A DNA stretch of 64,000 nt from Posidoniimonas corsicana (GTDB taxonomy: Bacteria > Planctomycetota > Planctomycetia > Pirellulales > Lacipirellulaceae). Both the position numbers and the translations under genes were made by a program. Shown here one piece after another: positions 37,506-46,015 of the stretch (its first letter is position 1; each line of letters opens with the position of its first letter). The stretch spans positions 1,632,067 to 1,696,066 of the forward strand of contig NZ_SIHJ01000001.1 in the NCBI RefSeq assembly GCF_007859765.1. The letters run 5' to 3'. The notes under the pieces are model-generated. The model worked only from the letters and a program-made list of their open reading frames with translations. It searched no databases and was not told the origin of the DNA.

Positions 37506-38477
37506 TTAGTTCGACGCCGACGACCAGCCGCTGGCGCCCAGCGAGCGGTGCTGCGGGGCCCGGGCAGGCTGCTGCGTGGTGGCGGACGCTTGGCGGACGC
37601 TTGTGTCACGCTTGTACACGGCGTTCCAGACCGGGGCGGCCGGTTTCCGCGTGACGCGGTCCACGGCGTTGGGTGCGTAGAGCGGCGGGGCGTGGAAGAA
37701 GTTGGACTGCTCGGCGTCGAGCACGCTTTCCTCGTCCGACTCCGCATCTTTCTCCTGTTCAACCGGCGGCTTCTGACGCTCGGTCGCCACCGGGGCGTTC
37801 GGATCGATGTAGGGCGCCGGTGTGGGCCCGCCGCCGTAGCTATCGTTGCCGTAGTTGGAAGGCGACTCCTGGTAGACCGCCTGGCTGGCGCCGCCGGCGC
37901 AGCTCGAGCAGCCATTGCCGCCGCAGCTAGCGCAGTCGGTCGCACACGCGGGCACCACCGGCTCGCAGCAGGTGGTGACCGGCGAAAGGGTCACGGCACG
38001 GTAGTTGGTGGTGTAGGTAGCGGAGGCGACCGCAGCGTACCCGGCCGTGTAGGCGGTCGGGGCGTACCCAACGTTGTACGTGGCCGGCGCGTAACCCACG
38101 CTGTAGCTGGGCGGGTAGGTCGGCTGGTACGCGGCCGTGGTGTAGGTTGCCGCCGCGGCGGGGGCGGGGTCGCCCCAACCAAGCATCCGTCGGACGTACA
38201 TCCCCGGGTACCAGCCCCGGTAGACCGTGGTCGCCTGAGTGGTGACAGGCGAGTAAACCGTTTGGGATACGGGCATGTAGGCCGTTTGGGCGACCGGCAT
38301 GTACGAAGTCTGTGCGACCGGAGTGTAGCCGGCCGAGGTCTGAGCACAAGTAGAGCACTGCGCGTTCGCCAAGTCGGCGACGCCTACCAGCACTGCGGCT
38401 GCGACGAGGCTGCGGAGCAGGACGACTCGAGATGGCATAGTTCGGGCTCGTGGCATGGTGAAGACGTTCTTTCTCAT
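37506..38477 (-). CDS. Secreted Tyr/Ala/Pro-rich repeat protein
   Basis: A 323-residue protein with a signal peptide (LLRSLVAAAVLVGVADLANA). After it come short repeats of the type PVAQTSYMPVAQTAYMPV and a Tyr/Ala region with YNVGYAPTAYTAGYA, then a Cys cluster (CCEPVVPACATDCASCGGNG) and an acidic/Pro-rich tail. Such low-complexity Tyr- and Cys-rich proteins are common secreted or envelope proteins in planctomycetes. No enzymatic domain is seen. A strong terminator follows, so it is transcribed alone. Confidence 0.65.
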   Translation of the reverse strand: MRKNVFTMPRARTMPSRVVLLRSLVAAAVLVGVADLANAQCSTCAQTSAGYTPVAQTSYMPVAQTAYMPVSQTVYSPVTTQATTVYRGWYPGMYVRRMLGWGDPAPAAAATYTTAAYQPTYPPSYSVGYAPATYNVGYAPTAYTAGYAAVASATYTTNYRAVTLSPVTTCCEPVVPACATDCASCGGNGCSSCAGGASQAVYQESPSNYGNDSYGGGPTPAPYIDPNAPVATERQKPPVEQEKDAESDEESVLDAEQSNFFHAPPLYAPNAVDRVTRKPAAPVWNAVYKRDTSVRQASATTQQPARAPQHRSLGASGWSSASN

Positions 38478-38727
38478 ATACTGATGTAACCCCTAAACCA
38501 CCTGCTGGGCAACCAATTACTGAGCCGACTTGAGCATTTGGAAGCAGATTAGTTCTGCGCCAATTGCGTCGGTTGTAGCGGTTGGCGCCGGTCGCGGCGG
38601 GCCTGGCGCGGCGTCGCCCGTAAGTGTAGGGGGAGCAGAGGTCGCGGTGTTGAAAGACTCCTGGCCGCCCCGCGAGTTGGGGGGCCTTAACCGCCGTGCA
38701 GAACGGGGTTGCGCCTCGGCGGCCGCC

Positions 38728-39375
38728 TCAAGCGGGCCCGCCGCATGCACGCGACAATCCTTTGCCGGGTTCCTGTACGAAATCCAGGCGCGATGGTTCG
38801 CGCCGGCGCTGCTCGTGCCGGTCGTACAGGTCGAACCAAATCTCCCGTGCGTTGGCGCCATGCCTGCCGAAGGCGTGTCGCAGGTCGGCGAGCGTGACCG
38901 AGGTCTCATGATCGCGGGTGAGCCGATTGAAGCAGCAGGTCAGGTCGTTGAAGGAAGGGGACAGGCTGGCGAGCGTTGGGAGCCCCGCAGTCGAGTGAGA
39001 GGTGGCTACCACCCCCCATCCGCGGCGCCGCCACTGCCGCCGGCGCCAGCAGCTGAGCTGCTCGAAGCTATCAATCAAACAGACCCGGCCCCGCACCGCT
39101 GGGTCGGACGGCGGGGCGAAGTCGCGGCCTCCCCTGATCCAGCGCACGGGCGTGCCGAGCGATTCGATTTCGCGACCAATCGCCTTTAGGAGCGTGCTCT
39201 TGCCCGAACCGTGCGGTCCGAGGATCTGCCCACGCCAGTCGCTCGACATTAGCTGGGCGACACACGCTTCCACGCTGACGCCGCCGGTGGCTAGGAAGGG
39301 CAGCGCGCCGGGGCGGGTCCAGCAGGTGGCGAACGGGTTGCTGTCGCGTGAAGGGATCATCGAGGGCGTTGTCAT
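38728..39375 (-). CDS. P-loop ATPase of an arrestin/DUF3592 module
   Basis: A 215-residue soluble protein. Walker A is GPHGSGKSTLL at about residues 53-63; the Walker B-like strand is VCLIDSFEQL, with Ser in place of the usual second acidic residue. The fold resembles a minimal ABC- or AAA-like nucleotide-binding domain without a clear ABC signature. SNPFATCW near the N-terminus resembles the planctomycete NPF motif. The ATG overlaps the TGA of the preceding arrestin-like gene (ATGA), so the two are translationally coupled. The function is unknown. Confidence 0.65.
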   Translation of the reverse strand: MTTPSMIPSRDSNPFATCWTRPGALPFLATGGVSVEACVAQLMSSDWRGQILGPHGSGKSTLLKAIGREIESLGTPVRWIRGGRDFAPPSDPAVRGRVCLIDSFEQLSCWRRRQWRRRGWGVVATSHSTAGLPTLASLSPSFNDLTCCFNRLTRDHETSVTLADLRHAFGRHGANAREIWFDLYDRHEQRRREPSRLDFVQEPGKGLSRACGGPA

Positions 39376-39791
39376 GTGGCCTCCCTCGGCTCCGGCGGCG
39401 CTGTCCTGCCCAAGCGGAACGGCGCCTCGGTGACGTGCGTGCGGTAGCCGCCCAGGTTGAGGCGCACCCGCACGCACCAGCAGATCTTAACGCTGAGTCC
39501 ATCGTACGAGAGCGGGCTCTCGGGGAGTTGCACCTCGAGTTGAAACGGTGAAGAGAGCCGCGCATCCTCGCCGAGCAGACGCTCGAAGTAGTGCACGTGC
39601 AGGTCCTCATCGCCCTTGCCGACCGTACGCCACAGCACCGACACCTCGGCGCTGCGGCATTCGAGCGCGTCCGCGTTGTGGACCGCGCACACCGCACGCA
39701 GCGACTCGCCGGCGTTGTACTCACGCCTCGAGTCCGCAAAGCGGATCGACACGTCCGGGTCGGCGATGGGCGGCGCGTTGGTAGATGGCAA
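39372..39791 (-). CDS. Soluble arrestin-like protein
   Basis: A 139-residue all-beta protein. LPESPLSYDGLSVKICWCVR near the C-terminal half is the kind of strand pair found in arrestin/SpoOM-like domains, where a Pro-rich turn precedes a Tyr-x-Gly and a basic strand. It is coupled to the downstream ATPase gene by an ATGA overlap and follows the membrane partner by 13 bases. The role is unknown; a scaffold or cargo-binding role is only an inference. Confidence 0.55.
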   Translation of the reverse strand: MPSTNAPPIADPDVSIRFADSRREYNAGESLRAVCAVHNADALECRSAEVSVLWRTVGKGDEDLHVHYFERLLGEDARLSSPFQLEVQLPESPLSYDGLSVKICWCVRVRLNLGGYRTHVTEAPFRLGRTAPPEPREAT

Positions 39792-39804
39792 AGTGAGGCT
39801 CCGG

Positions 39805-41148
39805 CTAGGCGACCGTCTGCGGCGATGGGGGCGGGGCGGCTTGCACGATCCCCGAAGCCACCGCGGGTGGGAACACGCACACCAAGAAGCTCCGGCGGAA
39901 GGACGGCCAGCGGAGCGGCGTCACGCGCACCTCGAGGAACCACCGCACCTCATTGTGCGGGGCCTTGAACGAGTGCATGGCGTCGGCGGGCGTTTGGAAA
40001 GAGAACGCCCGCTCGAGCGGCTTGTGGGTGATTACCTCGCCCCGCGGTTCCTGAAGCACCACCTGGCGGTAGACCTCTTGCACGCTGGTGCGGGTGTCGG
40101 TGCCCTCGCAGAAGGTCGCGACCTCGTCGCAGACCAGCGAGACCGTGAGCCCGCGGAACTTGAACTGACCCGTTTGGATCATCTGCCCGCGGTAGCTCCC
40201 GCCCGGGTAGAACGGGTGGTCGGACACCTCGACGCTCGTCAGCCCGATGCCGGTCGAGGACCGCGCCTCGTGGTACAGCAGCACAACCATGTAGACCCCG
40301 CCGATGGCGAGCGGCACGATAGCCAGCAGCAGCGCCCACTGCGGGCGGCCCCTCCAGAACTCCAAGCCGAGCCCCGAAAGGAAGAACACCACCAGCAGGT
40401 TCCAGGCCACGCAGATGGTGGCCAGCGTGGCGATCCGCCAGCCCGAGTCGCCCAGCGACGGCAGGCGGTACTTCAGCCGCACGCCGGGGCTGTCGGTAAT
40501 CTGGGAAGTGTCGGGCAGGCCGGCGCCGACCACCGCGCCGCTGGCGGGGGCGAGCACCGCCTCCAGCCGGCCGGCGCGTTGGGCCACGGACTGCCGCCGC
40601 TCGGGCGAGATCCCGGCCCGCAGGAACGAACGCGTCACGCCGACCACGCCGAGCACGATCAGCGAGAACGGGATCAGCGTGACCAGCCACGGCCACCAGC
40701 GCCGCCGCTGGGTGAGCGTGACCCGGCTGGTGTCAGCCGGGTCGTACCAGCAGGGCGCCTGGCTGCCGACCTCAAACTTCTGTAGCGTTCGGTCCGAGTC
40801 GTTGCGGTGGGGCGAGGGCTCGCCCGCCATCGCCCACACCGGCGGCAGAAACCTGCCCGCCTGCTCGAGTTGCACCCGGCACTCGGGCTGGTACTCCCAG
40901 CCCGCCGGGCCGGCCTGCGGGTTGCTCTTCTTGCCGATGATCTCGCAGCGTCCGGGCAGGTAGCCGGACAGGTCCGAGCGGACCTTCCACTCGGGCGCGA
41001 GCACGTTCTGCACGTGCAGCCACAGCGCCACGGCGCCCACCGCCAGGAACACGACGTGGTACAGCAGCTCGGCGGCCAGCGCCAGCCGTGGCGATCCGCT
41101 GCGTCGGGCGCCCCGCTTCTTCAACCACAGGCGGAATCGGGAACGCAT
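39805..41148 (-). CDS. Membrane protein with DUF3592-like domain and arrestin-like tail
   Basis: A 447-residue protein with membrane segments at about 24-46, 150-172, 232-254 and 262-285. Between the first two, CEIIGKKSNPQAGPAGWEYQ and SQAPCWYDPADTSRVTL match the DUF3592 pattern (two conserved Cys/Tyr-Asp-Pro motifs). The C-terminal 150 residues are beta-rich (VEVSDHPFYPGGSYRGQM, then HNEVRWFLEVRV), resembling an arrestin-like domain. First gene of a three-gene operon with a soluble arrestin-like protein and a P-loop ATPase. Confidence 0.6.
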   Translation of the reverse strand: MRSRFRLWLKKRGARRSGSPRLALAAELLYHVVFLAVGAVALWLHVQNVLAPEWKVRSDLSGYLPGRCEIIGKKSNPQAGPAGWEYQPECRVQLEQAGRFLPPVWAMAGEPSPHRNDSDRTLQKFEVGSQAPCWYDPADTSRVTLTQRRRWWPWLVTLIPFSLIVLGVVGVTRSFLRAGISPERRQSVAQRAGRLEAVLAPASGAVVGAGLPDTSQITDSPGVRLKYRLPSLGDSGWRIATLATICVAWNLLVVFFLSGLGLEFWRGRPQWALLLAIVPLAIGGVYMVVLLYHEARSSTGIGLTSVEVSDHPFYPGGSYRGQMIQTGQFKFRGLTVSLVCDEVATFCEGTDTRTSVQEVYRQVVLQEPRGEVITHKPLERAFSFQTPADAMHSFKAPHNEVRWFLEVRVTPLRWPSFRRSFLVCVFPPAVASGIVQAAPPPSPQTVA

Positions 41149-41196
41149 CGGCTTCGCGGAGTCAGTGGGGGCGCCGACGCTATGCGGTCGGCGGCG

Positions 41197-41484
41197 TTAC
41201 TTCGCCCTACGCTGCGCCGGCAGGGTCGCGCGGCCGGGGCGGTAGAAACCCACATTCTCCAGCGCCTTGTAGACCTCTTCAAGCGTTTTCTCGCCGAAGT
41301 TCGAGATGCTCAGCAGGTCCTCGCGCGTGCAGTGCAGCAGGTCGTGCACGGTGAACACGCCCTTCTCCTCCAGGCAGTTCGTCGTGCGGACCGCCAGGCC
41401 GATCTCGGCGGTGCTCATCTCCAGCCGTTCCTTCATCTCTTCCGATTGCGCCTGGGCGCGGTCCATGGGGATACGAGTAGCCAT
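41197..41484 (-). CDS. Stand-alone RNA polymerase alpha-CTD-like protein
   Basis: A 95-residue protein starting at the ATG at 41484 with GGGAGGGA upstream. IGLAVRTTNCLEEKGVFTVHDLL and LLSISNFGEKTLEEVYKAL form the two helix-hairpin-helix units of the alpha-subunit C-terminal domain, which binds UP elements and activators. It lacks the alpha N-terminal domain. Such single-domain copies occur in planctomycetes; whether it joins polymerase or acts otherwise is unknown. Confidence 0.85.
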   Translation of the reverse strand: MATRIPMDRAQAQSEEMKERLEMSTAEIGLAVRTTNCLEEKGVFTVHDLLHCTREDLLSISNFGEKTLEEVYKALENVGFYRPGRATLPAQRRAK

Positions 41485-41764
41485 GGCGTGGGGTCCCTCC
41501 CATTGTGTGCTGGCGGTCCGGCTGCGGCGGCCGCCGGTGGCGGATTGGGCGATTAGCGGGCCCACTCGTCAGCCTTCGCCCGGGCCGTCTTGACCCGTGG
41601 GGCGTGACTCTAGAGACGGGCGATCCGTTGCGCCGATCGCGGGAGTATAGCGAATCAAGGCCAGAAAATGTACGGACTGCGGAAAAAATTCCGGCGGCTT
41701 CCCGGCCCCTGCTAGCATCGGGCGCCGGTTGAGCCCCGTCCCCGCGCGGCCCCGCGGCGTTAGA

Positions 41765-44086
41765 ATGGCGTGTTCGCCACCGGCCGCCGACGACCACCAA
41801 CTGCAGACCGCCTTGGACAAGCTGCTCGAGAACCTGAACGACGCCCAGCGCGAGGCCGTGCTGCACGTCGACGGCCCACTGCTCATCCTCGCGGGCCCGG
41901 GTAGTGGGAAGACCCGCGTTGTCACCCACAGGATCGCCCATCTGCTCTCGCGCGGCGTGTACGCGTCGCAGATCCTGGCCCTGACGTTCACCAACAAAGC
42001 GGCCCAGGAGATGCGCCGCCGCGTCGAGAACCTGGCGCCCGGACAGCGGGTGTGGGTCAGCACCTTCCACCGCTTCGGCGCCCGGCTTCTGCGCGAGCAC
42101 GCCGACCTAGTCGGCCTGGGGCAGAGCTTCACGATCTACGACACCTCGGACTCGCGGCAGACGCTCAAGCGGGTGATCGAGGCCGAGAAGATTCCCACGA
42201 TGCACTACACCGCGGACCGCATCGCCAGCGGGATCAGCTCCGCCAAGAACAAGCTGATCACCGCCGACGAGTACCAGCCCCGCAGCAGCAGCCCGCTGTC
42301 GAGCGTCGTGGCCCGTGTGTACCCGGCGTACCAGCAGCGGCTGCTGGCCTCCAGCGCGGTTGACTTCGACGACCTGCTGCTGCACGTCGCGAAGCTGCTG
42401 AAGGACAACCCGGAGGTCCGCGCCGAGCTCGACAGCCGCTTCCGCTACGTGCTGGTCGACGAGTACCAGGACACCAACCGCGCGCAGTACGTGATCCTGC
42501 GGGCGCTCTCGCTGGACTACCCCAACCTGGCCGCCACGGGCGATCCCGACCAGTCGATCTACGGCTGGCGCGGAGCCGACCTGAACAACATCCTCGACTT
42601 CGAGCAGGACTACGGGCAGGCCAAAGTTATCCGGCTGGAGCAAAACTACCGCAGCACCAAGGCCATCCTGCGGGCCGCGGACACGCTCATCGGCCACAAC
42701 CAGCGGCGCAAGAAGAAGGCCCTGTTCACCGAGAACGACGAGGGCCAGCCTATCCGGCTGGTGACCTACGCCGACCAGGACGCCGAGGCGAACAGCATCG
42801 CCCGGCAGATCCAGGACGCGATCGAGTCTGGCGAGCGGAAGGCGAGCGACTTCGCCATCTTCTACCGCATCAACGCGCTGTCGCGGTCGATCGAGCGGGC
42901 GCTGCGGGCGCACCGCGTGCCGTTCCAGATGGTGCGGGGGCAGGAGTTCTACCAGCGCAAAGAGATCAAGGACGTGCTGGCCTACTGTCAGCTGATCAAC
43001 AACCCGAAGGACGACGTCGCTTTCGAGCGGACCGTCAACTCGCCCACGCGGGGCATCGGCAAGAAGACGCTCGAGGCCCTCGGCGATCACGCCTACCGGT
43101 ACGGCGCCCCGCTGCTCGAGGCGGCCCGCGAGTCGGGCCTGATCGAGGGGCTGGCCAAACGCTCGGCGGCCAAGCTCTCGCAATTCGTCGCATTGATCGA
43201 CAAGCTCACCGCCCACGCCGGCGGGCCGGTCGAGGAGGTGATCGGCAGCGTGATCTCCGAGTCCGGCTACCGCCAGCGGCTCGTCGACAGCGACGACGAG
43301 GAGGACGCCAGCCGGCTGGCCAACATCGAGGAACTGCTGACCGACGCCCGCCAGTTCGACGAGGAGTTTGAAGGCGAGGCCGGGCTCGAGGAGTACCTCG
43401 AACGCACCTGGCTCGTCAACGAGACCGACAACTGGGAGGACGACTCTGACAAGGTCACGCTGATGACGCTTCACGCGGCCAAGGGGCTCGAATTCCCCGT
43501 GGTGTTCCTGGTCGCCGTGGAGGACGGCATCCTGCCGCACGAGCGGAGCTCGATGGACACCCAGCAGCTTGAGGAGGAACGCCGCCTGGCTTTTGTCGGC
43601 ATCACCCGCGCTGAAGCGGAGCTGCAGCTCAGCCTGGTGCGGCTGCGCGACTTCCGTGGACAGCGGCGGATGGCGGTGCCCAGCAGCTTCCTGATGGAGA
43701 TGCCCACCCACGAGATGCAGTCCGACCACGGCAGCGGCTCGCTGGAGGTCGACCCGTGGGAACAGTTCGACCTGCCGCCCGAAGAAGAAGTCTGGGTCGA
43801 CCCGAACGCGGCGCCGGCGCCCGAGCCGGAGCCGCGGATCTCGGCCGCCATCACCACCGCCGCCGAACTCACCGACCAGACGCCCCGCCCCGCGACAACG
43901 CCGAAGGCCTCGCCGGACGACTTCTCGCTCGACATGACCGTGCGGCACCCGGAATACGGGCTCGGCAAGATCAAGTCGCTGAGCGGTTCGGGCAAGCGCC
44001 GGGCGGCGACCGTCGAGTTCGCCCTGGCGGGCGAGCGACGCATCGTGCTGGCCCACAGCCCTCTGCAGCCGGTGGGCAACCGGTAA
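41765..44086 (+). CDS. ATP-dependent DNA helicase, UvrD/PcrA family
   Basis: A 773-residue SF1A 3'-5' helicase. Motif I is LAGPGSGKTRVV, motif II VDEYQDTNRAQY, motif III TGDPDQSIYGWRGADL, motif IV LEQNYRST, motif V VTLMTLHAAKGLEFPVV and motif VI FVGITRAEAEL. The C-terminal PcrA/UvrD Tudor-like segment is MTVRHPEYGLGKIKSLSG. It should act in nucleotide-excision repair and replication restart. The ATG at 41765 is preferred to an upstream TTG. It runs divergently from the alpha-CTD gene across a 280-base gap. Confidence 0.94.
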   Translation: MACSPPAADDHQLQTALDKLLENLNDAQREAVLHVDGPLLILAGPGSGKTRVVTHRIAHLLSRGVYASQILALTFTNKAAQEMRRRVENLAPGQRVWVSTFHRFGARLLREHADLVGLGQSFTIYDTSDSRQTLKRVIEAEKIPTMHYTADRIASGISSAKNKLITADEYQPRSSSPLSSVVARVYPAYQQRLLASSAVDFDDLLLHVAKLLKDNPEVRAELDSRFRYVLVDEYQDTNRAQYVILRALSLDYPNLAATGDPDQSIYGWRGADLNNILDFEQDYGQAKVIRLEQNYRSTKAILRAADTLIGHNQRRKKKALFTENDEGQPIRLVTYADQDAEANSIARQIQDAIESGERKASDFAIFYRINALSRSIERALRAHRVPFQMVRGQEFYQRKEIKDVLAYCQLINNPKDDVAFERTVNSPTRGIGKKTLEALGDHAYRYGAPLLEAARESGLIEGLAKRSAAKLSQFVALIDKLTAHAGGPVEEVIGSVISESGYRQRLVDSDDEEDASRLANIEELLTDARQFDEEFEGEAGLEEYLERTWLVNETDNWEDDSDKVTLMTLHAAKGLEFPVVFLVAVEDGILPHERSSMDTQQLEEERRLAFVGITRAEAELQLSLVRLRDFRGQRRMAVPSSFLMEMPTHEMQSDHGSGSLEVDPWEQFDLPPEEEVWVDPNAAPAPEPEPRISAAITTAAELTDQTPRPATTPKASPDDFSLDMTVRHPEYGLGKIKSLSGSGKRRAATVEFALAGERRIVLAHSPLQPVGNR

Positions 44087-44182
44087 CGACCGTGATCCCC
44101 ACCGCTGGCGGCGCCGCCACGGCGCGGCGATACTCTGTTGCTCCCGCAGCGACACCACCCCGATTGAGACTAGGCGGCGTTT

Positions 44183-45277
44183 ATGGTTGAGAGTCAGTAC
44201 CTGTTTGCCGCCTGCCAGGCGGGCGCCCAGAACGCGCTCAAGCTGGAGGTGGAACGCCGCGCGCCGGACTGGCGGCTGGCATTCAGCCGGCCCGGGTTCG
44301 TCACGTTCAAGGCGCCCTCGCCGATCACCCTGGCCAGCGAGGCGATCCCCCGCATGACCTTCGCCCGCACGCGCGGGCTGTCGCTCGGCAAGGCCAGCGG
44401 CAGCGACCAGCTCGACGAGCTCGCCGCGCAGGTGTGGGACAACGAGCAGGTGCGGCAGCTGGTTGCTGATCATGGGCCGGTGGCTCTGCATGTTTGGCGG
44501 CGCGACGAGCAGGTGCCCGGAGCGGGCGGCTTCGAGCCCGGCCGCGACGAGCTCAGCGCCCTGGTCCGCACCGGCGTCAGCGCCGCCGCGCCAGAGGGCG
44601 CCCTGCACAACCCCCAGACCGCGCCGACCGACGGCGCGGTGCTCGACATCGCGCTGGTGGAGCCGAACGAGTGGTGGTTGGGCGCGCACCAGATGCGCTC
44701 GCGGGTCGACCGCTGGCCGGGCGGCACGCCCAGCATCCGCCTGCCCGAGCACGCCGTCAGCCGCGCGTACCTCAAGCTGGAGGAGGCCCTCCGCTGGGCC
44801 GCGCTGCCGACCCACGCCGGCGATGTGTGGATCGAGTTGGGCTGCGCCCCGGGCGGCGCCAGCCAGGCGCTGCTGGACCGCGGCATGGGTGTGATTGGCG
44901 TCGACCCGGCGGAGGTCGACCCGCTGCTCACCGAGCACCCCGACTTCCTGCACTTCAAGATGCGCGCCGGCGACGTCCGCCGCAGCGAGCTGCAGCCCGC
45001 CCGCTGGCTGGCGTGCGACGTGAACGCCGCGCCGCAGTACACACTCGACGCGGTCGAACCGGTGGTCACCCACCCCAGCATCACCATCCGCGGGATGATC
45101 CTCACGCTCAAGCTTCCCGACTGGTCGCTCGCCGAGCCCGACGCGCTGGACGAGGTCGTAAAGCGGGTGAAGGGCTGGGGCTACAAGGACGTCCGCCTGC
45201 GGCAGCTCGCCTTCAATCGCTGCGAGCTCTGCCTGGCCGCGCTCCGCAGCCGCGGCCAACGCCGCCTGCGGCGGTGA
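44183..45277 (+). CDS. RlmM-like SAM-dependent 2'-O-methyltransferase
   Basis: A 364-residue protein with a C-terminal FtsJ/RrmJ-type methyltransferase domain: SRAYLKLEEALRWA (first Lys), WIELGCAPGGASQALLDRG (SAM loop), GVIGVDPAEVD, WLACDVNAAP and TLKLPDWS (catalytic Lys). The N-terminal 170 residues form a separate THUMP-like region. The arrangement fits RlmM, which methylates C2498 of 23S rRNA, but the family also has paralogues. The ATG at 44183 is about 100 bases after the helicase stop. Confidence 0.78.
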   Translation: MVESQYLFAACQAGAQNALKLEVERRAPDWRLAFSRPGFVTFKAPSPITLASEAIPRMTFARTRGLSLGKASGSDQLDELAAQVWDNEQVRQLVADHGPVALHVWRRDEQVPGAGGFEPGRDELSALVRTGVSAAAPEGALHNPQTAPTDGAVLDIALVEPNEWWLGAHQMRSRVDRWPGGTPSIRLPEHAVSRAYLKLEEALRWAALPTHAGDVWIELGCAPGGASQALLDRGMGVIGVDPAEVDPLLTEHPDFLHFKMRAGDVRRSELQPARWLACDVNAAPQYTLDAVEPVVTHPSITIRGMILTLKLPDWSLAEPDALDEVVKRVKGWGYKDVRLRQLAFNRCELCLAALRSRGQRRLRR

Positions 45278-45350
45278 GTTGATCAACGCGTAGAAGCTAA
45301 ACGATCGGAAGCCCGGGGCAGCTACACCTTTGAGCGCCCCGCGCGCGGGT

Positions 45351-45437
45351 GCCGGGGGCGCTCCGCGGCAGCCCCCGTGCGCTAGGAAACGGCTACAGGT
45401 ACATCGCGGGGGCTCCCCTATCGGGAGCGCCCCCGGC
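45351..45437. repeat. Nested GC-rich hairpin downstream of the RlmM-like gene
   Basis: Outer arms GCCGGGGGCGCTCC (45351-45364) and GGAGCGCCCCCGGC (45424-45437) are perfect complements over 14 bases. Inside, AGCCCCCG (45370-45377) pairs with CGGGGGCT (45407-45414). The two stems together give a long hairpin with a loop of about 29 bases. It lies 74 bases after the methyltransferase stop and 23 bases before repeat copy B, so it may be part of a larger interspersed element. Confidence 0.55.
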
Positions 45438-45459
45438 GCCCGCGTCGGCTTTCAGACCC

Positions 45460-45806
45460 GGGTTTTGTCCGATTCGTTTTGTCCAAAAACACGCGCGCAG
45501 GGGACAGAACTCACGGCCTATTCCTCCCTAAGTTTCCTGTAAGTGCTTTTAAGTTAGTCGGTTGCGCTAATCTCCCTTGAATTGGCGCGGTCGGGTTTTG
45601 TCCGTTTTTGGGCGCGCCGATCGGACAGTATGGCGGCGCCAAATCAGTCAATCTGCAACGGCTCGACGAGCGCGATGGCTCGCTGCGGTCTGGTCTCGCT
45701 ACGTCGTGGCGTGGCGCCTCCCCGTGTTGGCAGACGAGCATACGAATCCACTGTCCATTAGACCGCGCTGGGTGGCAGGTTTCAGCAACAAACTGAAGGT
45801 GGGAAG
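45460..45806 (-). repeat. Hairpin repeat, copy B (inverted relative to copy A)
   Basis: Reverse complement of the same element as 29830-30169. On the plus strand it begins GGTTTTGTCC at 45461, followed by a hairpin GTTTTGTCC (45476-45484) with GGACAGAAC (45502-45510), in which one arm differs by a change that gives a G-U pair on this strand. The internal block GGTTGCGCTAATCTCC matches copy A, and the hairpin at 45595-45627 is partly decayed. The left block of copy A appears at its other end (CAGCAACAAACTG). Confidence 0.75.
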
Positions 45807-46015
45807 TGAAGTGAGCGGTCCCGCGGAGAGTCGTTAGAACAACATCGCCACTGGACGGAGAGATAGCGCCGACCCAGCATGGTCGTTGTCCGTCGGGTGG
45901 CAGTGGCGCCGTCTCGTCGGCTCGCCAACTCGTCGGCGTCCACCGGGTATGTCAGTAGAGCGAGGGGGTTAGCGGCGAGCGCCGTGCGAACTCACCTTCA
46001 ACTCACCCCCAATCC

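Larger units (their letters stand above)
45278..46015. other. Gene-free region with nested hairpin and repeat copy B
   Basis: About 740 bases without a gene. It contains a nested hairpin (45351-45437), the inverted hairpin repeat copy B (45460-45806) and about 200 bases of undistinguished sequence before the GNAT gene. Short open frames are not conserved between repeat copies. Confidence 0.6.

Noticed and set aside
42107-45286. A 1059-codon open frame on the minus strand
   Set aside because: It is antisense to the helicase and methyltransferase genes, both of which have clear family motifs; long antisense frames are a common effect of GC-rich codon use.
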